DNA of 64,000 nt, taken from Pagrus major (lineage: Eukaryota; Chordata; Actinopteri; Spariformes; Sparidae). Within the stretch, counting starts at the first letter, position 1, and the number at the start of each line of letters is the position of its first letter. The translations under genes were made by a program, and so were the position numbers. The stretch is taken from contig NC_133215.1 in assembly GCF_040436345.1 (NCBI RefSeq), positions 36,425,806 to 36,489,805 of the forward strand. The letters are read 5' to 3'. Below, piece by piece: positions 44,822 to 58,241 of this stretch. Under the pieces are notes generated by a model that was given only the letters and a program-made list of their open reading frames with translations, had not been told where the DNA came from and searched no databases.

Positions 44822-45635
44822 CTATTTACAACCATTTACAAAACAACCAGGTGTCACAATAAGATGCCACTCCAAAAAACAGTTCCTGTCCACCACAAGA
44901 CAGAGAGGCACATCACAGGCCTGATAATTCCATGGTGTCACCAAAACAAAAGATGGATCACCCACTTCATCTTCAAAGTCCTCACTCTCTGGCTCAGACT
45001 GGCTCTGTATCTCCCTCAGCTCCTTCCAGCTCAAAGAAGAGCTGCACTGCCTGCTCCACTTTCAGTAGTCGCCTCATTGTTTTGACACACAAAACAAAAA
45101 AACGACTACACTACACACTAAACACTAAACACACTACACTACACACTACACTACACACTAACTATACACTCCAAACACGCTAAATGTCACAAAACTCTCA
45201 AATCTCAAAACTCGCTATCGCTAGATGTTCGATATCGCTGTCTCTCTTTCGCTGCCGTCACTCCGACAACTTTCCCCTGTTCCTCAGCAACCAAATGGCA
45301 TTTTTTGTTTGGTTGATGTGGTGCATTTCTCCAACAATAGGAAAAATATGGGTAGCCATGTTTTTTTGCTTGCAAGCACTTTCGCTTGCGAGCACTTTCC
45401 TGAGAATAGCCCGTTTCTTCCTAACGCGCACCAAACGTGACGACAATATTCAGGAAAAGCATGGCGTGAATTATTTATTATGAGTCTGGTTTTACTTGGC
45501 CTATCAACAAAATTTTAAAACTGGTATATAGTTTAAAGTCCACTTTCAACACAAGTTGGAACGAACTTGCTGCTACATCATCTTAAATCGGTCATGTGAT
45601 TTGGACGCGCCGGCTCGTTCATCGACTCCAGAGGG
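44822..45635 (-). mobile_element. piggyBac-like 5' end with transposase N-terminus, decayed
   Basis: The right border is CCAGAGGG followed by TTAA (45636-45639). On the minus strand this gives TTAACCCTCTGGAGTCGATG, the style of piggyBac ends in fish. An ATG at 45079 opens MRRLLKVEQAVQLFFELEG, and after a frameshift EIQSQSEPESEDFEDEVGD. Such a leading helix plus acidic stretch is usual at piggyBac transposase N-termini. It breaks down by about 44820; the catalytic domain and the other end are missing. Confidence 0.5.
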
Positions 45636-45639
45636 TTAA

Positions 45640-47220
45640 TTTCCAAATTTGTGGCCCTTCACTTACATTTGGCCCTAAAAATGTTGCCCACCCCTGAGGT
45701 AGACACTAGCCAGAGATTCCATAATAGTGTTGCAAAAAAGGCTCACCTCTACCCCACCTTCATATTTTTACTGTGAACCAAGCAGTGCCAGCATAACATC
45801 GCTCCAGTGTGTAATTTCAAACAGCATGCTGGCCTTGTGGAACCAAAAGTGGCATGATGGTACAACATCATAAGGTTGAGATCTGTATTTTTTTTTAGAG
45901 TGTCTGCACCTGTAAAGAGTCTCAGCCAACTGCTAAAATCATACAGATACTGTTATAATGTGTTGTGATTGAGTTCATAACCCACCATGCATCCTGAAAA
46001 GTTACATAGATAATTTTTTTTGATTGGAATGACATCACAATATCACCATCAGTATATAGCTGACCCCATCAGAGAGGAGAGGGACGCTGATTTCCAGGGA
46101 GAATTTCACTGAAGACTTGGTGAGCCTCAGGGCTTCAGTAGTCTTTGTCACAACAAACTTCTTCTTGGGCCACAAATAAAAGGTTAATTTATTTTCCAAT
46201 ACAAGGTTGTATTGTCAGTCCTTAAACATTATCTTAGCAACTGGACTGGGGAAAAACACAAAAGCTGTGTTAGATGTACTGCAAGTTGTCTTTTTTCAGA
46301 TGTGGGGCGTTCTTTACCCAGTGGCATGTTACACAGGGCCACCTGTTATTATGTGATCCTAGTCCTGGTAATTGCTCAGAAAGTGAACCTTGATATATCT
46401 ACTATGAAATATTTCTGTTTATCTCCTGAGGTCCTCTCTCTCTCTCTACTTAAAAGAGGAGTGAAAAGGGAAAAAAGGGAAAGAGATTGTGAAGAGTTAC
46501 ATGTCATTAGAACAAAAAGAGATGCAGGTTCAATGACAACAGTAAGTGACAGATTTACACCAGCATATAAGAGATATCCTTTGAATAAACACACACACAC
46601 ACACATACATAAAGACAGTGACAAACAGTTACTGAGAGAGAAGCTTACAGACACTAGTAGACAGACAAATACTACATATCCATGATGCAAACATCAACAC
46701 ACACAACCGCACACAGAAAGAATTCAGTAGTAAGTTGGCCATGTCCGATGCTGTGTGTGTCTTAGCTGCAGGAGATCCTGACTGATCCTGACACTGATCC
46801 TGCAGTTTTACTGGGACCAGCCTCTACCACTGACACAAAGCAGACAAACAGAGCACATCTGATCCCACATAACAAGAGTAATCCCATCACTCACTCCCTC
46901 ATACACACACATGAACACACACACAGCGAAATGATGGGATTTAACGTGAGTGGAGTTTGACTGCATGAAGGTCTTTGAAAGTGATAACCATACTGATGTC
47001 TTTGGATTGAAGCTTCCCAAAGATATTATTTCATGCTACCATTAAAATACTTTTGACTTCATGAGGTCATGTTACATATTCGACTGAATAAAATTATAAA
47101 TTGTTTCCTTTTTCTCCTTTATTATTGTAAAAATATGTTTATTTTCATTTTTGCCCCAAAATAATTTGCAATGTTATGATGCATACAGTATAAAGACTGT
47201 TGTCATATTGTACAATACAT
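45640..47220. other. No gene recognised
   Basis: Contains TGTTGCCCACCCCTGA near 45682, a phrase of a common fish repeat, and a CT/CA stretch near 46430-46610. The 157-codon plus-strand frame at 46212-46685 has no recognisable domain and biased composition. I would not call it a gene. Confidence 0.4.
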
Positions 47221-47221
47221 A

Positions 47222-47409
47222 ACAGTAATACAAGATTCAAGATTCAAAGATTTATTTGTCACATGCAATTGTACAAGTATAGCAGCAGTGAAATGAAATT
47301 GCAACCACTCCGTTTACTGTGCAAAAATTAGTGCAACCAGAAAATAAAATTTAAATAAGAAAATAAAACTGAAAAAGAGAATAAAATAAAAGACTTAAAT
47401 TTAAATAGA

Positions 47410-47410
<1 letters not shown>
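47222..47410 (-). repeat. LINE 3' end in reverse, left part
   Basis: AAGATTCAAGATTCAAAGAT followed by TTATTTGTCACATGCAATTG and GCAGCAGTGAAATGAAATTG. On the minus strand this is the 3' UTR and tail of a LINE common in teleosts. It ends in AAATTTAAATAGACC and a TA run; sequence that looks like its continuation resumes at 51810. Confidence 0.55.

Positions 47411-47461
<51 letters not shown>
47411..47461. repeat. (TA)n microsatellite, left
   Basis: About 50 bp of pure TA, directly followed by GGGTCAGTGACATATAC. Confidence 0.95.
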
Positions 47462-47464
<3 letters not shown>

Positions 47465-50400
47465 GTCAGTGACATATACACCAGAAAAAAACTTCAAATA
47501 ACAGGCATAAAAATGATTGACTTTTGTTCTACTAACTCTCATCTTTATAGAAACATATGTTATTTTTAGATTTTCAACTGGAATCAGAATTTATGTGACA
47601 ATTTGTTGTATTAGTGCCTAAAATCGTCATGGTGTGACATGAAAATAATTGTATATAAAATGAAAATGGATTATACCTTTCTTAAGTTACTCACTTTATC
47701 AAAGTCCTTTATCATAACTAAACTGTGATCCATTATAGTTTTGTGAAAATTAATAAAATTTGTGTATTATTTTCTAAATCATTGCTCAATGTGAGACCTA
47801 TGTTGTCAGTCTTTCAACGTATTTTCTATTTATTGTGACAAACCTTGCTATAAAATTATAAAAATATTTGTGACTCTTGCTCATACTATTTTCTATGTAT
47901 TCCATGAACATTTTCACATTTTATCATTAATAAAGGTATGTTATTTTCACAATTTGGAATGTCACACCTGTAGGAGATACACTAATAATAAACACTCGTT
48001 AATGGGGCACCACCTCCGTTATTTTGTCTATTTGAATAATCCGGAGGTAATTAATCAAATTCGACTGGACAAGTTTAACTTGTATCAATTTTAATCAATT
48101 TCAGATCAATTTATTCAATCTCATATATATGAAGCAATGAATTCTACACATATCCATCGGTTCTCCACATTAAAAACAAACCTGCACAGACAACGACATA
48201 CGGTTAAATATGTTTATTGACTAAATAATTCAGGTTAAATAAATGAAATGGCAATTTAAATGAATAACAACAGGTAACAGGAAATGTGAAATAACTAAGT
48301 AATGGGTTATTAGTGGAATATAGGCTGATGGTGAGATCACGAGTTAGGTTGAAGCATTTAGATATTACGGTAGTAATTTTTAATACTAACGAGACCCTAA
48401 ACGAATTTCTCTTAAGCTAAAAGATATGAATCAGAGCCATATACACCATCTCATGTATCATGTGTGAATCCAGCTGTTGTGAGTGATGGAGAGCCTACTT
48501 TCTCAGCCAAGTTGCGGGGTCCGCGGCGGCGGATTCCCTCGGGTGATTTGCGACTCTAGCTGGCAGTCCCGGTCCGATGGCCGAGGGTCAGCTCGTCCGG
48601 TATCAGTCGGTTGGGCACCTCTGTCCGTTGTCTTAGGAAGAGGGCAGCTGGTCCCGTACCGATCCGGTGCAGATCTTGGCTCAATGCCCAGCGGGATGAT
48701 ACCGCTAGCGAGCGCTGGGGGCTTGTCAAAGAGTCTGTCTTTCGTTGGAAACCGCTTGCACGGTCTCGGACACAGCAAGTTTGCTGTAGTGTTTTGATGA
48801 TGATTGTGATAAAGATGTTCTTCTTCGTTTCTTCGAGTGGTTCTCAGGCTCTGACTTTGTAAACTAGATTTAACTTCTTGAATAAAATAACTGAGGATGA
48901 TACGTTGATCAGGCGGATCTTCCGTTGTTAGTTAATGCAAGGTAATCTAAATTAAGTTCACTTAACGGTATAAAACAAATTAAAACAGAACTTCGTTCTG
49001 GTACAAACTTAATAAAAGAAGCTAATCAATACTGCGAAAAATATAAAATGAGAAAAATCAACGCGTGAGCACTTCTGATGAGATCGCTGTCTTGGAGCGT
49101 GTTTCAAAGTAAAGTAAAGAGCTTCAAAATAAGTTACAAAAGAAAAACTTAAACAAAAATTAAAACTGAACTAAAAACTAAAAACTGAACTGTAAACTAA
49201 AAAAAACAAAACTTTTAAAAACTGACTCGAGAGACGTGATCTCTCCGTTTTATTATTCGCAAATCGAGGCGTGTCTAGACGGGGCTTACCGGCTTTTGTC
49301 TCCAAGATTTAAACGTTACAAAACAGTGCTTCACCTTCTCACAGATTCTCACCATGGCTCAATAGATGTACTTTGTCTATCATGAAAAGGATTATGACGT
49401 GATTAAACATTAATTATACATATTCAGCTTAATACTTGTTAAAACAAAGACATATCAGAGTCATTTACTGGTTATAACCATGAACATATTAAACAGAATA
49501 TTTCTCGTCCAACTGTATCAGGACTCACCATCAGGAGGTGCTGTGGTTCCACCGAACACAGTACAGATTAAACATTAAAATTTGATCTCAGTCAATCTTA
49601 ATCGTAGAGAAACGGGAGAAAGATCAGTTTTATGAGCTTCTCTTACTGTTTCTTAATGTGTTAGAAATAAGATTGTGAGATACTGACTTAATGGTTAATT
49701 AGAAATGGTCTGAAATCTGGAAGAATACAGAGGCCATTTGAATGGAATGTGACCAGATAGCATCCAGATGTGTCGTAAATTACAGAAGACAGAGTAACAG
49801 CATAGAACAACACGTCAGAAGGTGTCCGATGTCCACTCTGTGAGTGTTTGTGGATCAGAAGTCATAGAGAAAGAGAGTTCAGAAATGGGAGAGAAAGTTC
49901 ATCCACAGGCTTTGGGTTGTAAATTAATTAAAACTGTCCTCATTTGAAGTCTTTATGGTCCAGGAGAACACTATCCTCTCTGCCAGGAGATAAGATGGTC
50001 AGCCTGGAAGACGCCTCCTTCCTGTAAATCTTCTTCATCCAGATGAAAAGGGTTAACAAGAACAACAGGCCTCAATATAATGCAGAGGCGATGGACAGAG
50101 GTTCCTACACACCACATGATATAGTGTCACACCATATGATCATGTCGCCATGTGTCAATGCAAAACATGTATTAACCTACCTATTGGTGAGTACTGATCA
50201 CTCATATGGCAGGAAATATTAATTAGGGTTGAGATGAGATGAGATTCTCTGCATTTCATAACTGTGTTCCTCTTAGTTGCACTGCCTACAGTGTTCTAGT
50301 CCAATGATATTTTAGATATCATGTATTGCCAGGCTTCAAGAAATCTGCCCCAAGGCCTTTTGAATCAACAATGAAGGCACCCTATAAAACCCTCCCTCAG

Positions 50401-51599
50401 ACCTTCCTATTGGTCAGCGAATGGAAACAGACCGTTGTCGTTTACTTTTCTTTTCTTTGCCTCAGCAACTCCTCTCTCCTCACAGGGTGTCATTATTTGC
50501 CTCAAGTTGACAAAAGAAAAGGGAATGTATGGTTTAAGACGAAGACAAAACATTGTTTAGACTTAAACAGCATTCTAAGGTTTCTGTGAAGGGGTCTGCT
50601 GTGTCTGTCTGATAAACTAGAAATCTGTATCACCGAATAAAACTAAACTAAACTAAACACAATCTATTGTGGATAATTACAGCTTTTATGTGATGATGGA
50701 TGCAAACAAATGTTTAAAAGGACAAAACATACATTGGACTTTGTTATTTATTGTTATATCTGCAGGAAATTACAATTTGTATCATATGGTGTGACAATCA
50801 AAATCATATGGCGTGACAGGCAGACATGTCACACCATATGATAAAGTGTCACACCAAATTATGTTTTCTGCACTTAGCACAACCTTGAGTCTTGTAGCTA
50901 CACATTAACATGCTAACAAGATGCTAGCTATAACAAAGCAACATAGATTTACATGTAATTATGACAAAAAAAATAAAATTTCTTCTGCATTTCTATGAAA
51001 AATGTGTCACACCAAAAGACATCTGGAAGTGGGACTTTTGTCAGAGTGCCAACAAAATCTGATTTCTTGAAAACATAAAAATGATAACTCACCTCAGAAA
51101 CCTGTCATGGTCTGGTATTAATAGTACTGAACAACCTTGCTGAAGAAGGACCTCTCATTCCCAAGGATGTCAAAACAGTTGCCCGTTGAAATATCCCAAA
51201 ATAGTGTCACACCATATGATTTTGATTTGTGTGACAAAATCTTTTTGATCAGAACTGACTCAAAACATTATGCTTGGACTTTGAAAAGAGTAGGCTCACA
51301 AATAAACATCTGTATTATTTTTCTGTATTGTTTTGAGAATTTTTGCATTTATTTTTCTTAGCTTTATTCAAGTTCTTACTTTGAGAAACAAGTGTCGGAC
51401 AGTCACACCATATGAGTTTTGTTATGTTTGGTTGAAAATTCTGAAAAAATGAGTGATGAACTGTTTTAATGTTGAGTATGTTCACATGAAGCATAATCTT
51501 CTGCACAATATTGAGAAGGTTTTTGACAAATATATTTTATATTTATACATGTTTGACACTGAAGACAGCAAAACTGCCATGTCACGTCACACACCCATA

Positions 51600-51600
<1 letters not shown>
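47462..51600. mobile_element. Putative 4.1-kb element set in (TA)n, with repeated TCATATGGTGTGAC motif
   Basis: The left border (TA)nTGGGTCAGTGAC and the right border, read inward on the minus strand, (TA)nTGGGTGTGTGACGTGACATG, resemble each other, as TIRs inserted at a TA run would. A 16-bp motif, ATCATATGGTGTGACA, or close variants occurs in both orientations at 50124, 50781, 50803, 50827, 51204 and 51401, with shorter forms near 47633, 47955, 50846, 51005, 51228 and 51583. I see no transposase. The middle (about 48180-50100) is different in base composition, with a CpG-rich part (48520-48780) that, on the minus strand, resembles the leader of a retroelement. Nature uncertain. Confidence 0.4.
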
Positions 51601-51810
<210 letters not shown>

Positions 51811-51814
<4 letters not shown>

Positions 51815-51960
51815 ACATATTATATACATATTATAAACAAGAAATAGATATAAATAAGAGACAAAGACAAAAGTATTTACAGTAAGGGAGCAGTCGCGAC
51901 GGCGTCCAACCACAGCAGCGCCATCTTGATGATCTGACAATACTGTGAATATATATATTA
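51811..51960 (-). repeat. LINE fragment, right part (continuation of 47222-47410)
   Basis: AATAAGAGACAAAGACAAAA, then AGCAGTCGCGACGGCGTCCA and CGCCATCTTGATGATC. It appears to be the next segment of the same reversed LINE/retroposon, so the region between was inserted into one copy. This is judged from general knowledge of the repeat and not by alignment. Confidence 0.4.
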
Positions 51961-52843
51961 TATACATTTTACATTGACACTATACTTGTATCAAAATAGG
52001 CTACAATGCACATTTGTCTCCAATTACGAATAAATTACGCTGAACTCATAAGCAGCTTCCAGAGTGTGGCTTGAAACCTATAGTTGTTACTGTTATGTTG
52101 TTCAAGTTCAAACCAAAATTGTATAGATTTTTATTAGAAATATTGGATTGCTGTAGTCTCCCTCCTCCTCCTCCTCATGCTCTAACTCCTCCTCTCTGAT
52201 CTCCCTGCTGCTCCAATTTCTCACCTGAGGCATCTTTCATACTCTGACAGGCAATTTAAGTGCTTTGCCAACTGAGTCTAAACAGGTAAGAAGTGAGTGA
52301 AACCAACTGGTAAGGTCCAGGTGAACAAAGTGTGCTAAATGATGGGATTTGTGTTTAGAGTTTTGCAAAAATGTGATTTAAAATTTCTATTTGAGTGAAA
52401 ACAGTGAAATTGTGCTTAGAGTTTGACAAGCTGGATTGTTTTTCCCTTTTTTTTAAGGAAACATTTCAGTTTCAAGTTTTCAGAATTGTGCGCCTAGTTT
52501 TGTTTTTCGTGTGTATGCTATGGAGACAAAACTGTTAAAGAATCAGAAGAGATAAAATGAGTCTAAGTTGTAAGAAGAGATACAAAAAGATGATTTTGTT
52601 AACCTGAGATGGAGCAGGAATCTTCACAGTTGACGAGTTCTGACAGCAAAGGTCCCATCACTCTTGGTAATTAGGCATACTATCAAAACAGTTAGAAAGG
52701 CCTGCTGTTATGCCCCTTCTCAGGGAAGACGAGCTCAGCATTAGAGCAGGTACAGTAGTGCCAAGTGTGTGCTCAAGTTGAATTATGTATTGTGAACGAC
52801 ATCTCAAAAAAAGTGCTCTCATCACAGTGAAATTCAGCCAAAG
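51961..52843. other. No gene recognised
   Basis: A CTCCTCCTC-rich stretch at 52160-52200 is followed by a donor-like CAG|GTAAGAAG near 52285. It could be an untranslated exon of a host gene, but nothing else supports this. Confidence 0.3.
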
Positions 52844-53373
52844 TAAAGCTTAGTTTATGCTTCCGCGTCAGGTCGACGGCGTACCTACGCCGTAGCTACG
52901 CCGTCGACGCAGACCCCTACGCCGTAGCCTGACGTGCACCTCCAAAAAATCCTAACTACGCGTCGCGTTGACGCGGACCGCAAGCGCTGTGATTGGTCCG
53001 CTCAGAACGTAATTTCCGGCAGTTGCTTTTTCCGATCGTACAGACCACCTCCGCAAACGTCTTCTCTGTCGCCTGCGCTTTAACATTTACAATATAAGCA
53101 TTTGCTCTTCAATATTGATCCAACTCCAAATACAGCTGCTCCACCTCGGTCGCCATTGTTTACTGTTGTTTACTGTGACCGGAACAAAAAGCAAGGATTC
53201 GGCTATAACCCCTGAAACCACACAGCCACACAGCCACACCCCCCTGGCGGCATGGCGGTGAATTGCAGAGCAACGCGGACCCTCGACGCAGAACTTCGAA
53301 TGCTCAACGACGGCGTCATGTCGACGGCGTAGGTACGGCGTCGACTTGACGCAGAAGCATAAACTAAGCTTTA
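52844..53373. mobile_element. PIF/Harbinger-like MITE with GC-rich ends
   Basis: The ends are TAAAGCTTAGTTTATGCTTC and its complement GAAGCATAAACTAAGCTTTA. The match carries on inward with CGTCAGGTCGACGGCGTACC paired with GGTACGGCGTCGACTTGACG. The 530 bp contain no transposase. The ends and the CGTCGACGGCGTA motif are those of a common fish Harbinger-type MITE. The 3-bp duplication cannot be fixed because the ends are themselves palindromic around TA. Confidence 0.7.
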
Positions 53374-54821
53374 GACTCAAAGGGCAGTCATGTTTAAGTG
53401 GGTAAACACATTCTACAAAAATAAAACAGATTGATACCAGAAATCTTAGAGACAAGGTGCTCATGCTGTCAGCTGCCAATCTGGACTGATCATCGGCCAT
53501 GAGACTTGAATGAAAAGATGGTGGAAGAGCGTGCATGTGCCTTTAATCATAGTGTGGTTTGGACAGAGCTGAACTCTGAGGTTCTGAATTTGGTGTACAT
53601 GCTCCTGCCACACACGTGTCTGAGTGTGTGTGGATGTGCGTGTGGGTGTGCGTGTACGTGTGGGTTTGTAGAGAAGACAGAAGGAAAAAGAACTGTAGCT
53701 CGGAGCACAGCAAGGACGAGGAAACAACACATTTTTCTATCAGTCTGCGGCCTGACAACAAACTCAGACTTGAATCACCTTCCACTTGTCATCGTTCCCT
53801 GATAGAAATGCAGCTTATTGTGTGAGCATACGGTGCCAAAGCTAACACTAAGGTCAAGCTCAAATAAGCTTGTGATGAGCACAAAGAAAGGCAACAGCAA
53901 GCATAATGTTTTACAGTGTAAAACCAGCAGCAAATTTGACTTACTGGACATTGGGTTTTCCTTTTTTTCTAGTATTTCTGAGAGCACCGAGTCTGCATGT
54001 TAGGCTTTGGTTTGTATGCAGGCTTCTCTGTTGTAAGGATCATGTGGTGAGTTCCCAACAAGTGTGAAGTGGAATCTCAATGATTTTGCACTAATTTGGG
54101 GGCACTGTCTCCGAAGAGGGAACATCGAATCAAATCAATAATCTGTAACGTTATCAGTCAAATATCCAAAAGTGTGACTTCTCGATTATATTGAGCTCCA
54201 GTCTCCACTCCAAAGGAATACACAGAACAAAGACTGGGTCTAAATGACAATATTTATTAATTGATAAAGTGCTAATCCAATGTCTTAAATTAAATGATTT
54301 TTAAACGGGAATATTTAACGTATACAAGCAACACAAATGATGATAGTGAATTGAATGATGAATGGGGAATGGTGGAAGAAATAATTTGTTCAATACGGAT
54401 TCTAGTAACTAAAATTGAAGGAAGATGCAACATTTGGAGGTTGAATTACTATCAATAAGATTATTATTGTCATATTATTTTAACATCAACCCACTCATGA
54501 GCAGTTTAAGAAGATGGTTTGTGCCTACTTTGAGCTGTGAAGGCCAGGCATGTGAAATGGCTGGGCAGAGGGTCCAGCAGCCGAGGATCACATCCCTTTC
54601 CCTCAGCGAAGATGAGTGCCACTGTTTAATATCTGCCAGACCCTGGAGCACCCAGCTCTTAAAGGGAATGGGAGACAACACTCAGATGGGGGGAGTCATT
54701 CTGTTTTTGTTCTGCTGTTCTATCTGTACTCTGTGATGTGAAGACTATTTCTTCTATTACTTATTGATAAGCAACCCAGTTCATGGGCATGGTATACTGT
54801 GATTTTTAGGTCCTTGATATA
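53374..54821. other. No gene recognised; (TG)n near 53620-53670
   Basis: A short TG-rich stretch gives overlapping low-complexity frames. Around 54600-54680 the phrase CCAGCTCTTAAAGGGAATGG is one I associate with common fish repeats. No coding domain is supported. Confidence 0.4.
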
Positions 54822-55362
54822 CACCGATCAGGCATAACATTATGACCACCTGTCTAATATCGTGAAGGTTCCCCTTGTGCGGCCAAAAATGCTCTGACCT
54901 GTCAAGACATGGTATTAAGACCTCTGAGGGTGTCCTGTGGTGTCTGGCACCAGGGCGTTTTATAGTGGATCCTCTGGGTCCTGTATGTTGGGGGATGGGG
55001 CCTTCATGGATCAAACCTGCTCCAGCACGTCTTACAGATGCTCGATCAGATTGGGATCTGGGGAATTTGGAGGCCCGGTCAACACCTTGGGCCCTTTATT
55101 GTGTTCCTCGAGCTGTTCCTGAGCAGTGTTTGTGTGTGTCAGGGCACATTGTCCTGCCGGGGAGCCACTGCCATCAGGTAGTGTTGTTGTGATGAGGGGG
55201 TGTACTTGGTCAACAACAGTGTTTGGATGGGTGGTGCGTGTCAAGTGGCATTCACATGAATGCCAGCACCCAAGGTTTCCCAGCAGAACATCGCATTGTG
55301 ATGAGATGATCAATGTTATTCACGTCACCTGTCAGTGGTTTTAATGTTGTGGCTGATCGGCG
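54822..55362 (-). mobile_element. Tc1-like non-autonomous element, copy 2
   Basis: 541 bp, TA on both sides (54820-54821 and 55363-55364), ends CACCGATCAGGCATAACATT and complement of GTTGTGGCTGATCGGCG. Same structure as 4911-5444, with the same TAA inside the NSPDPNLIEHL(stop)DVLEQV remnant on the minus strand. The longest remaining frame is 55313-55032. The two copies differ by scattered substitutions and small indels, so they were independent insertions. Confidence 0.87.
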
Positions 55363-55364
55363 TA

Positions 55365-56137
55365 TGTTTGTTTGTTTAAAAGAAATAGAAAGCATGTGTA
55401 TCTGAATGCCATGTCCAATGAGGATCCAACATTTCGCAATAAAAAATATTTGAAAAAGAGACTCAGCATAATTATTATCACATATTAATTGAGAAAATAC
55501 AACGTACAGTTTGTGCTCGCAAAATATCTTTTCTGTCTTCATCAATACCTAATTCACACTTTTCTCTACTGAGATCAATTTTTTTAAAGCTCTTCACACA
55601 TTCAGCACAACAGTTTAACCTACACAAACTGTTGATCACTCATTAATAATGTCAAAATACATGAACTGTTTTCTCACTGAAACTCACTTGACACAAAATC
55701 TATTTAAACTTATAATTAGACCGCAGTGTGCTTCATTCTGCCACTTCAACATCCAAAAAGAAGTAATTAAAAAAAGAAAAAATAGAAACCTGAGTTAACA
55801 AATGTAAAAAGCTGAATCATGGAATGTGAAAACGGGCAGCTAATTTACTAATCTGTAATTTCACATCATGCACTTAAAAATATGATTCCAAATGTCATTT
55901 CAGGGAGGTTTCTGAGCTTCAACAATCCTTTCATGACAGGAATGGCAGATGGAGTCATATGCAGTAATAAATTTGTAGAGTTGCTTTTGCTGGAAAACTT
56001 TGTCAGAAGTTAAAGTTGAAACACTGGAGGCCAGAGAAAAGTTCCAGTTGTTAGTTGTCAGTGAAATCTCCTTTGCTGTCTGGATGGTTTCAGGATAGCT
56101 GATCTCATCTTACTGGTATATATATGGGACTTTGCTT

Positions 56138-56203
<66 letters not shown>

Positions 56204-57027
56204 GCGCCCATCTCCAGCAGCATTGTATTATTGATAGAGAAGCAGTCGGAGGGCGATGTTTTGCACTGCAGCTGAATAAATCAACACCATGAATAAATCA
56301 CCAAATCAAACCATATTTACAACTGGGGAGAGGCTATCAACCTTATCCTGCATCATTCACTTTCTGTCTCACTCGCTCTTCTTCTTTGTTTCTTTTTAAT
56401 TACCTCTTGTAGCTCCTCACAACACTTTCTTCGTCTTTTTTCTGTCTCCTACCCCTCTGTCTCTTCTCCTCAGATTTGTCCAAGTTCACTCGAGGCACTG
56501 TTATCAACATTCTAAGATTACTGTTCTGTAAAAAAAGAATCTTACATTAAGTTCTTCCAATAGTGTGAAAAATGTGTTGAGTTTTTTCTGAAATTACTAT
56601 CCCAATAAAAACATTTTAAAAAATGTGTGTTTTACATAACCCTGCTGCATCTTTGCAATTATATGTAACAGAAAGCATTGCTTTATTGGTTGTGAATGCT
56701 GAAGACACTAAATAATATTATTAGTGCTGTAGCCACCATATATATGTGTATATATATATATACATATACACATACACATACATATATACATATATCCCTT
56801 GTACTGTTGTGTCGGCTACTCTGTGACTAGATAAACTACATGCCTTGTTAACAGCTTACCAGTTGCACGGATGAGTACCCCGCACCCCCAGTTTTGAACT
56901 TACGCCTGCTCTTGACTAGGAGCAAGATTTACCACAAAAAATGCACTTACGCCACTTTCCACACAGATTCCTGTATAAAAATGCACAGAGGGTTAGAATG
57001 TGCATACTGGTACACATCTTTGTTACA
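55365..57027. other. No gene recognised; (CA)n at 56139-56199, TA/CA mix at 56742-56798
   Basis: AT-rich intergenic DNA with a 60-bp CA microsatellite and a mixed TATATG/CATACA repeat. No domain is recognised. Confidence 0.5.
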
Positions 57028-57059
57028 CTAAGTGCTGTATCATAGGCAACTGGACGTGT

Positions 57060-57390
57060 TTCAGTTTCTTGAAGACATTTCACCTCTCATCCAAGAGGCT
57101 TCTTCAGTTCTAACTTACTAGAGGGGAGTTGCAAGCTTTTAAACTCTGTGTGGGAGTGTCCTTACATAGTCATTAAGGACAGGTGTGAGCTCCGAGTTTC
57201 AGAGTCGTTAGGGCCACTTGTGGGTCGTTGACTTAACCAGCCTTCATGTGGGTTGCTAAGGCTAGGTGAGCCCAGGTGTGAATGGTTGTTAAGCTGTCTG
57301 GGGAGGAACTCAGTACTGCATTGTAGGTGGGTGATCAGTAATGTTGTAGGCCACCTCCTCTGTTCAAGGACAGTTGTTCCAGTTTGACAT
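57060..57390 (-). pseudogene. Penelope-like GIY-YIG endonuclease, C-terminal end
   Basis: The minus-strand frame from about 57380 reads LNRGGGLQHY, a stop, then SPTYNAVLSSSPDSL. This is the end of the endonuclease domain of Penelope-like elements in fish. The rest of the GIY-YIG domain is missing or beyond the inserted Tc1. Confidence 0.65.
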
Positions 57391-57391
57391 A

Positions 57392-58194
57392 CAGTGGCTT
57401 GCGAAAGTATTCACCCCCTTGGCATTCTTTCTATTTTGTTGCCTTACAAACTGGAATTTAAAGGAATTTTGGGGGGTTGTATCATTTGATTTACACAACA
57501 TAACTACCACTTTGAAGATGCTAAATATTTTTTTATTGCGAAACAAACAAGAAATAAGACAACAAAACAGAAAACCTGAGTGTGCATAACTATTCACTAT
57601 TCACAGATACTCCAATCTCAGCAGTAGAGCTGCCCAGCTCGTCAGGGTTATCTTTGGCCTCTTGGTTGTTTCGCTGATTAATGCCCTCCTTGCCCGGTCC
57701 GTGAGTTTTGGTGGGAAGCCCTCTCTTGGCAGGTTTGTTGAAGTGGCATAATCTTTCCATTTTCTAATAATGGATTTAATGGTGCTACATGGGATGTTCA
57801 TAGTTTGGGATATTTTTTTATAACCCAACCCTGATCTGTTTGGAGAGCTCCTTGGTCTTCATGGTGTCACTTGCTTGGTGGTAGCCCTTGCTTAGTAGTG
57901 TTGCACTGGTGTTGACTCTGGGGCCTGTCAGGTGTATATATTCTGAGATCGTGTGACACTTAGATTGCCCACCAGTGGATCTTATTTAACTAATTATGTG
58001 GCTTCTGAAGGTAATGGATGGGGCTTCATAGCAAAGGGGGTGAATACAAACAAGTTTTTTTGTATTTCACTTCAACAATTTGAAGTATTTTGTGTAGGTC
58101 CATTACATAAAATCAAAATCCATTTAAATTCTAACTTGTAAGGCAACAAAATAGAAAGAATGCCAAGGGGGGTGAATACTTTCGCAAGGCACTA
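57392..58194 (-). mobile_element. Tc1-like element, internally deleted
   Basis: 803 bp between TA dinucleotides (57390-57391 and 58195-58196), TIRs CAGTGGCTTGCGAAAGTATT and the complement of AATACTTTCGCAAGGCACTA, about 58 bp with few mismatches. On the minus strand 57828-57601 encodes the paired-like HTH of a Tc1 transposase (GYKKISQTMNIPCSTIKSII, then PPKLTDRARRALI). The DDE domain is deleted. It is inserted in the Penelope-like element. Confidence 0.88.
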
Positions 58195-58241
58195 TAGATG
58201 GATTATTTTACCCCTCTTTCAAACCATCTGTCTTCTAACCC

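Noticed and set aside
46212..46685. 157-codon plus-strand frame as a host gene
   Set aside because: No domain, biased composition, ends in a CA-rich repeat, no splice or promoter support.
48483..48797. CpG-rich frames as a host exon
   Set aside because: Open on both strands because of base composition; no recognisable domain.
53087..53536. 149-codon minus-strand frame
   Set aside because: Mostly inside the Harbinger-like MITE, which is non-coding.
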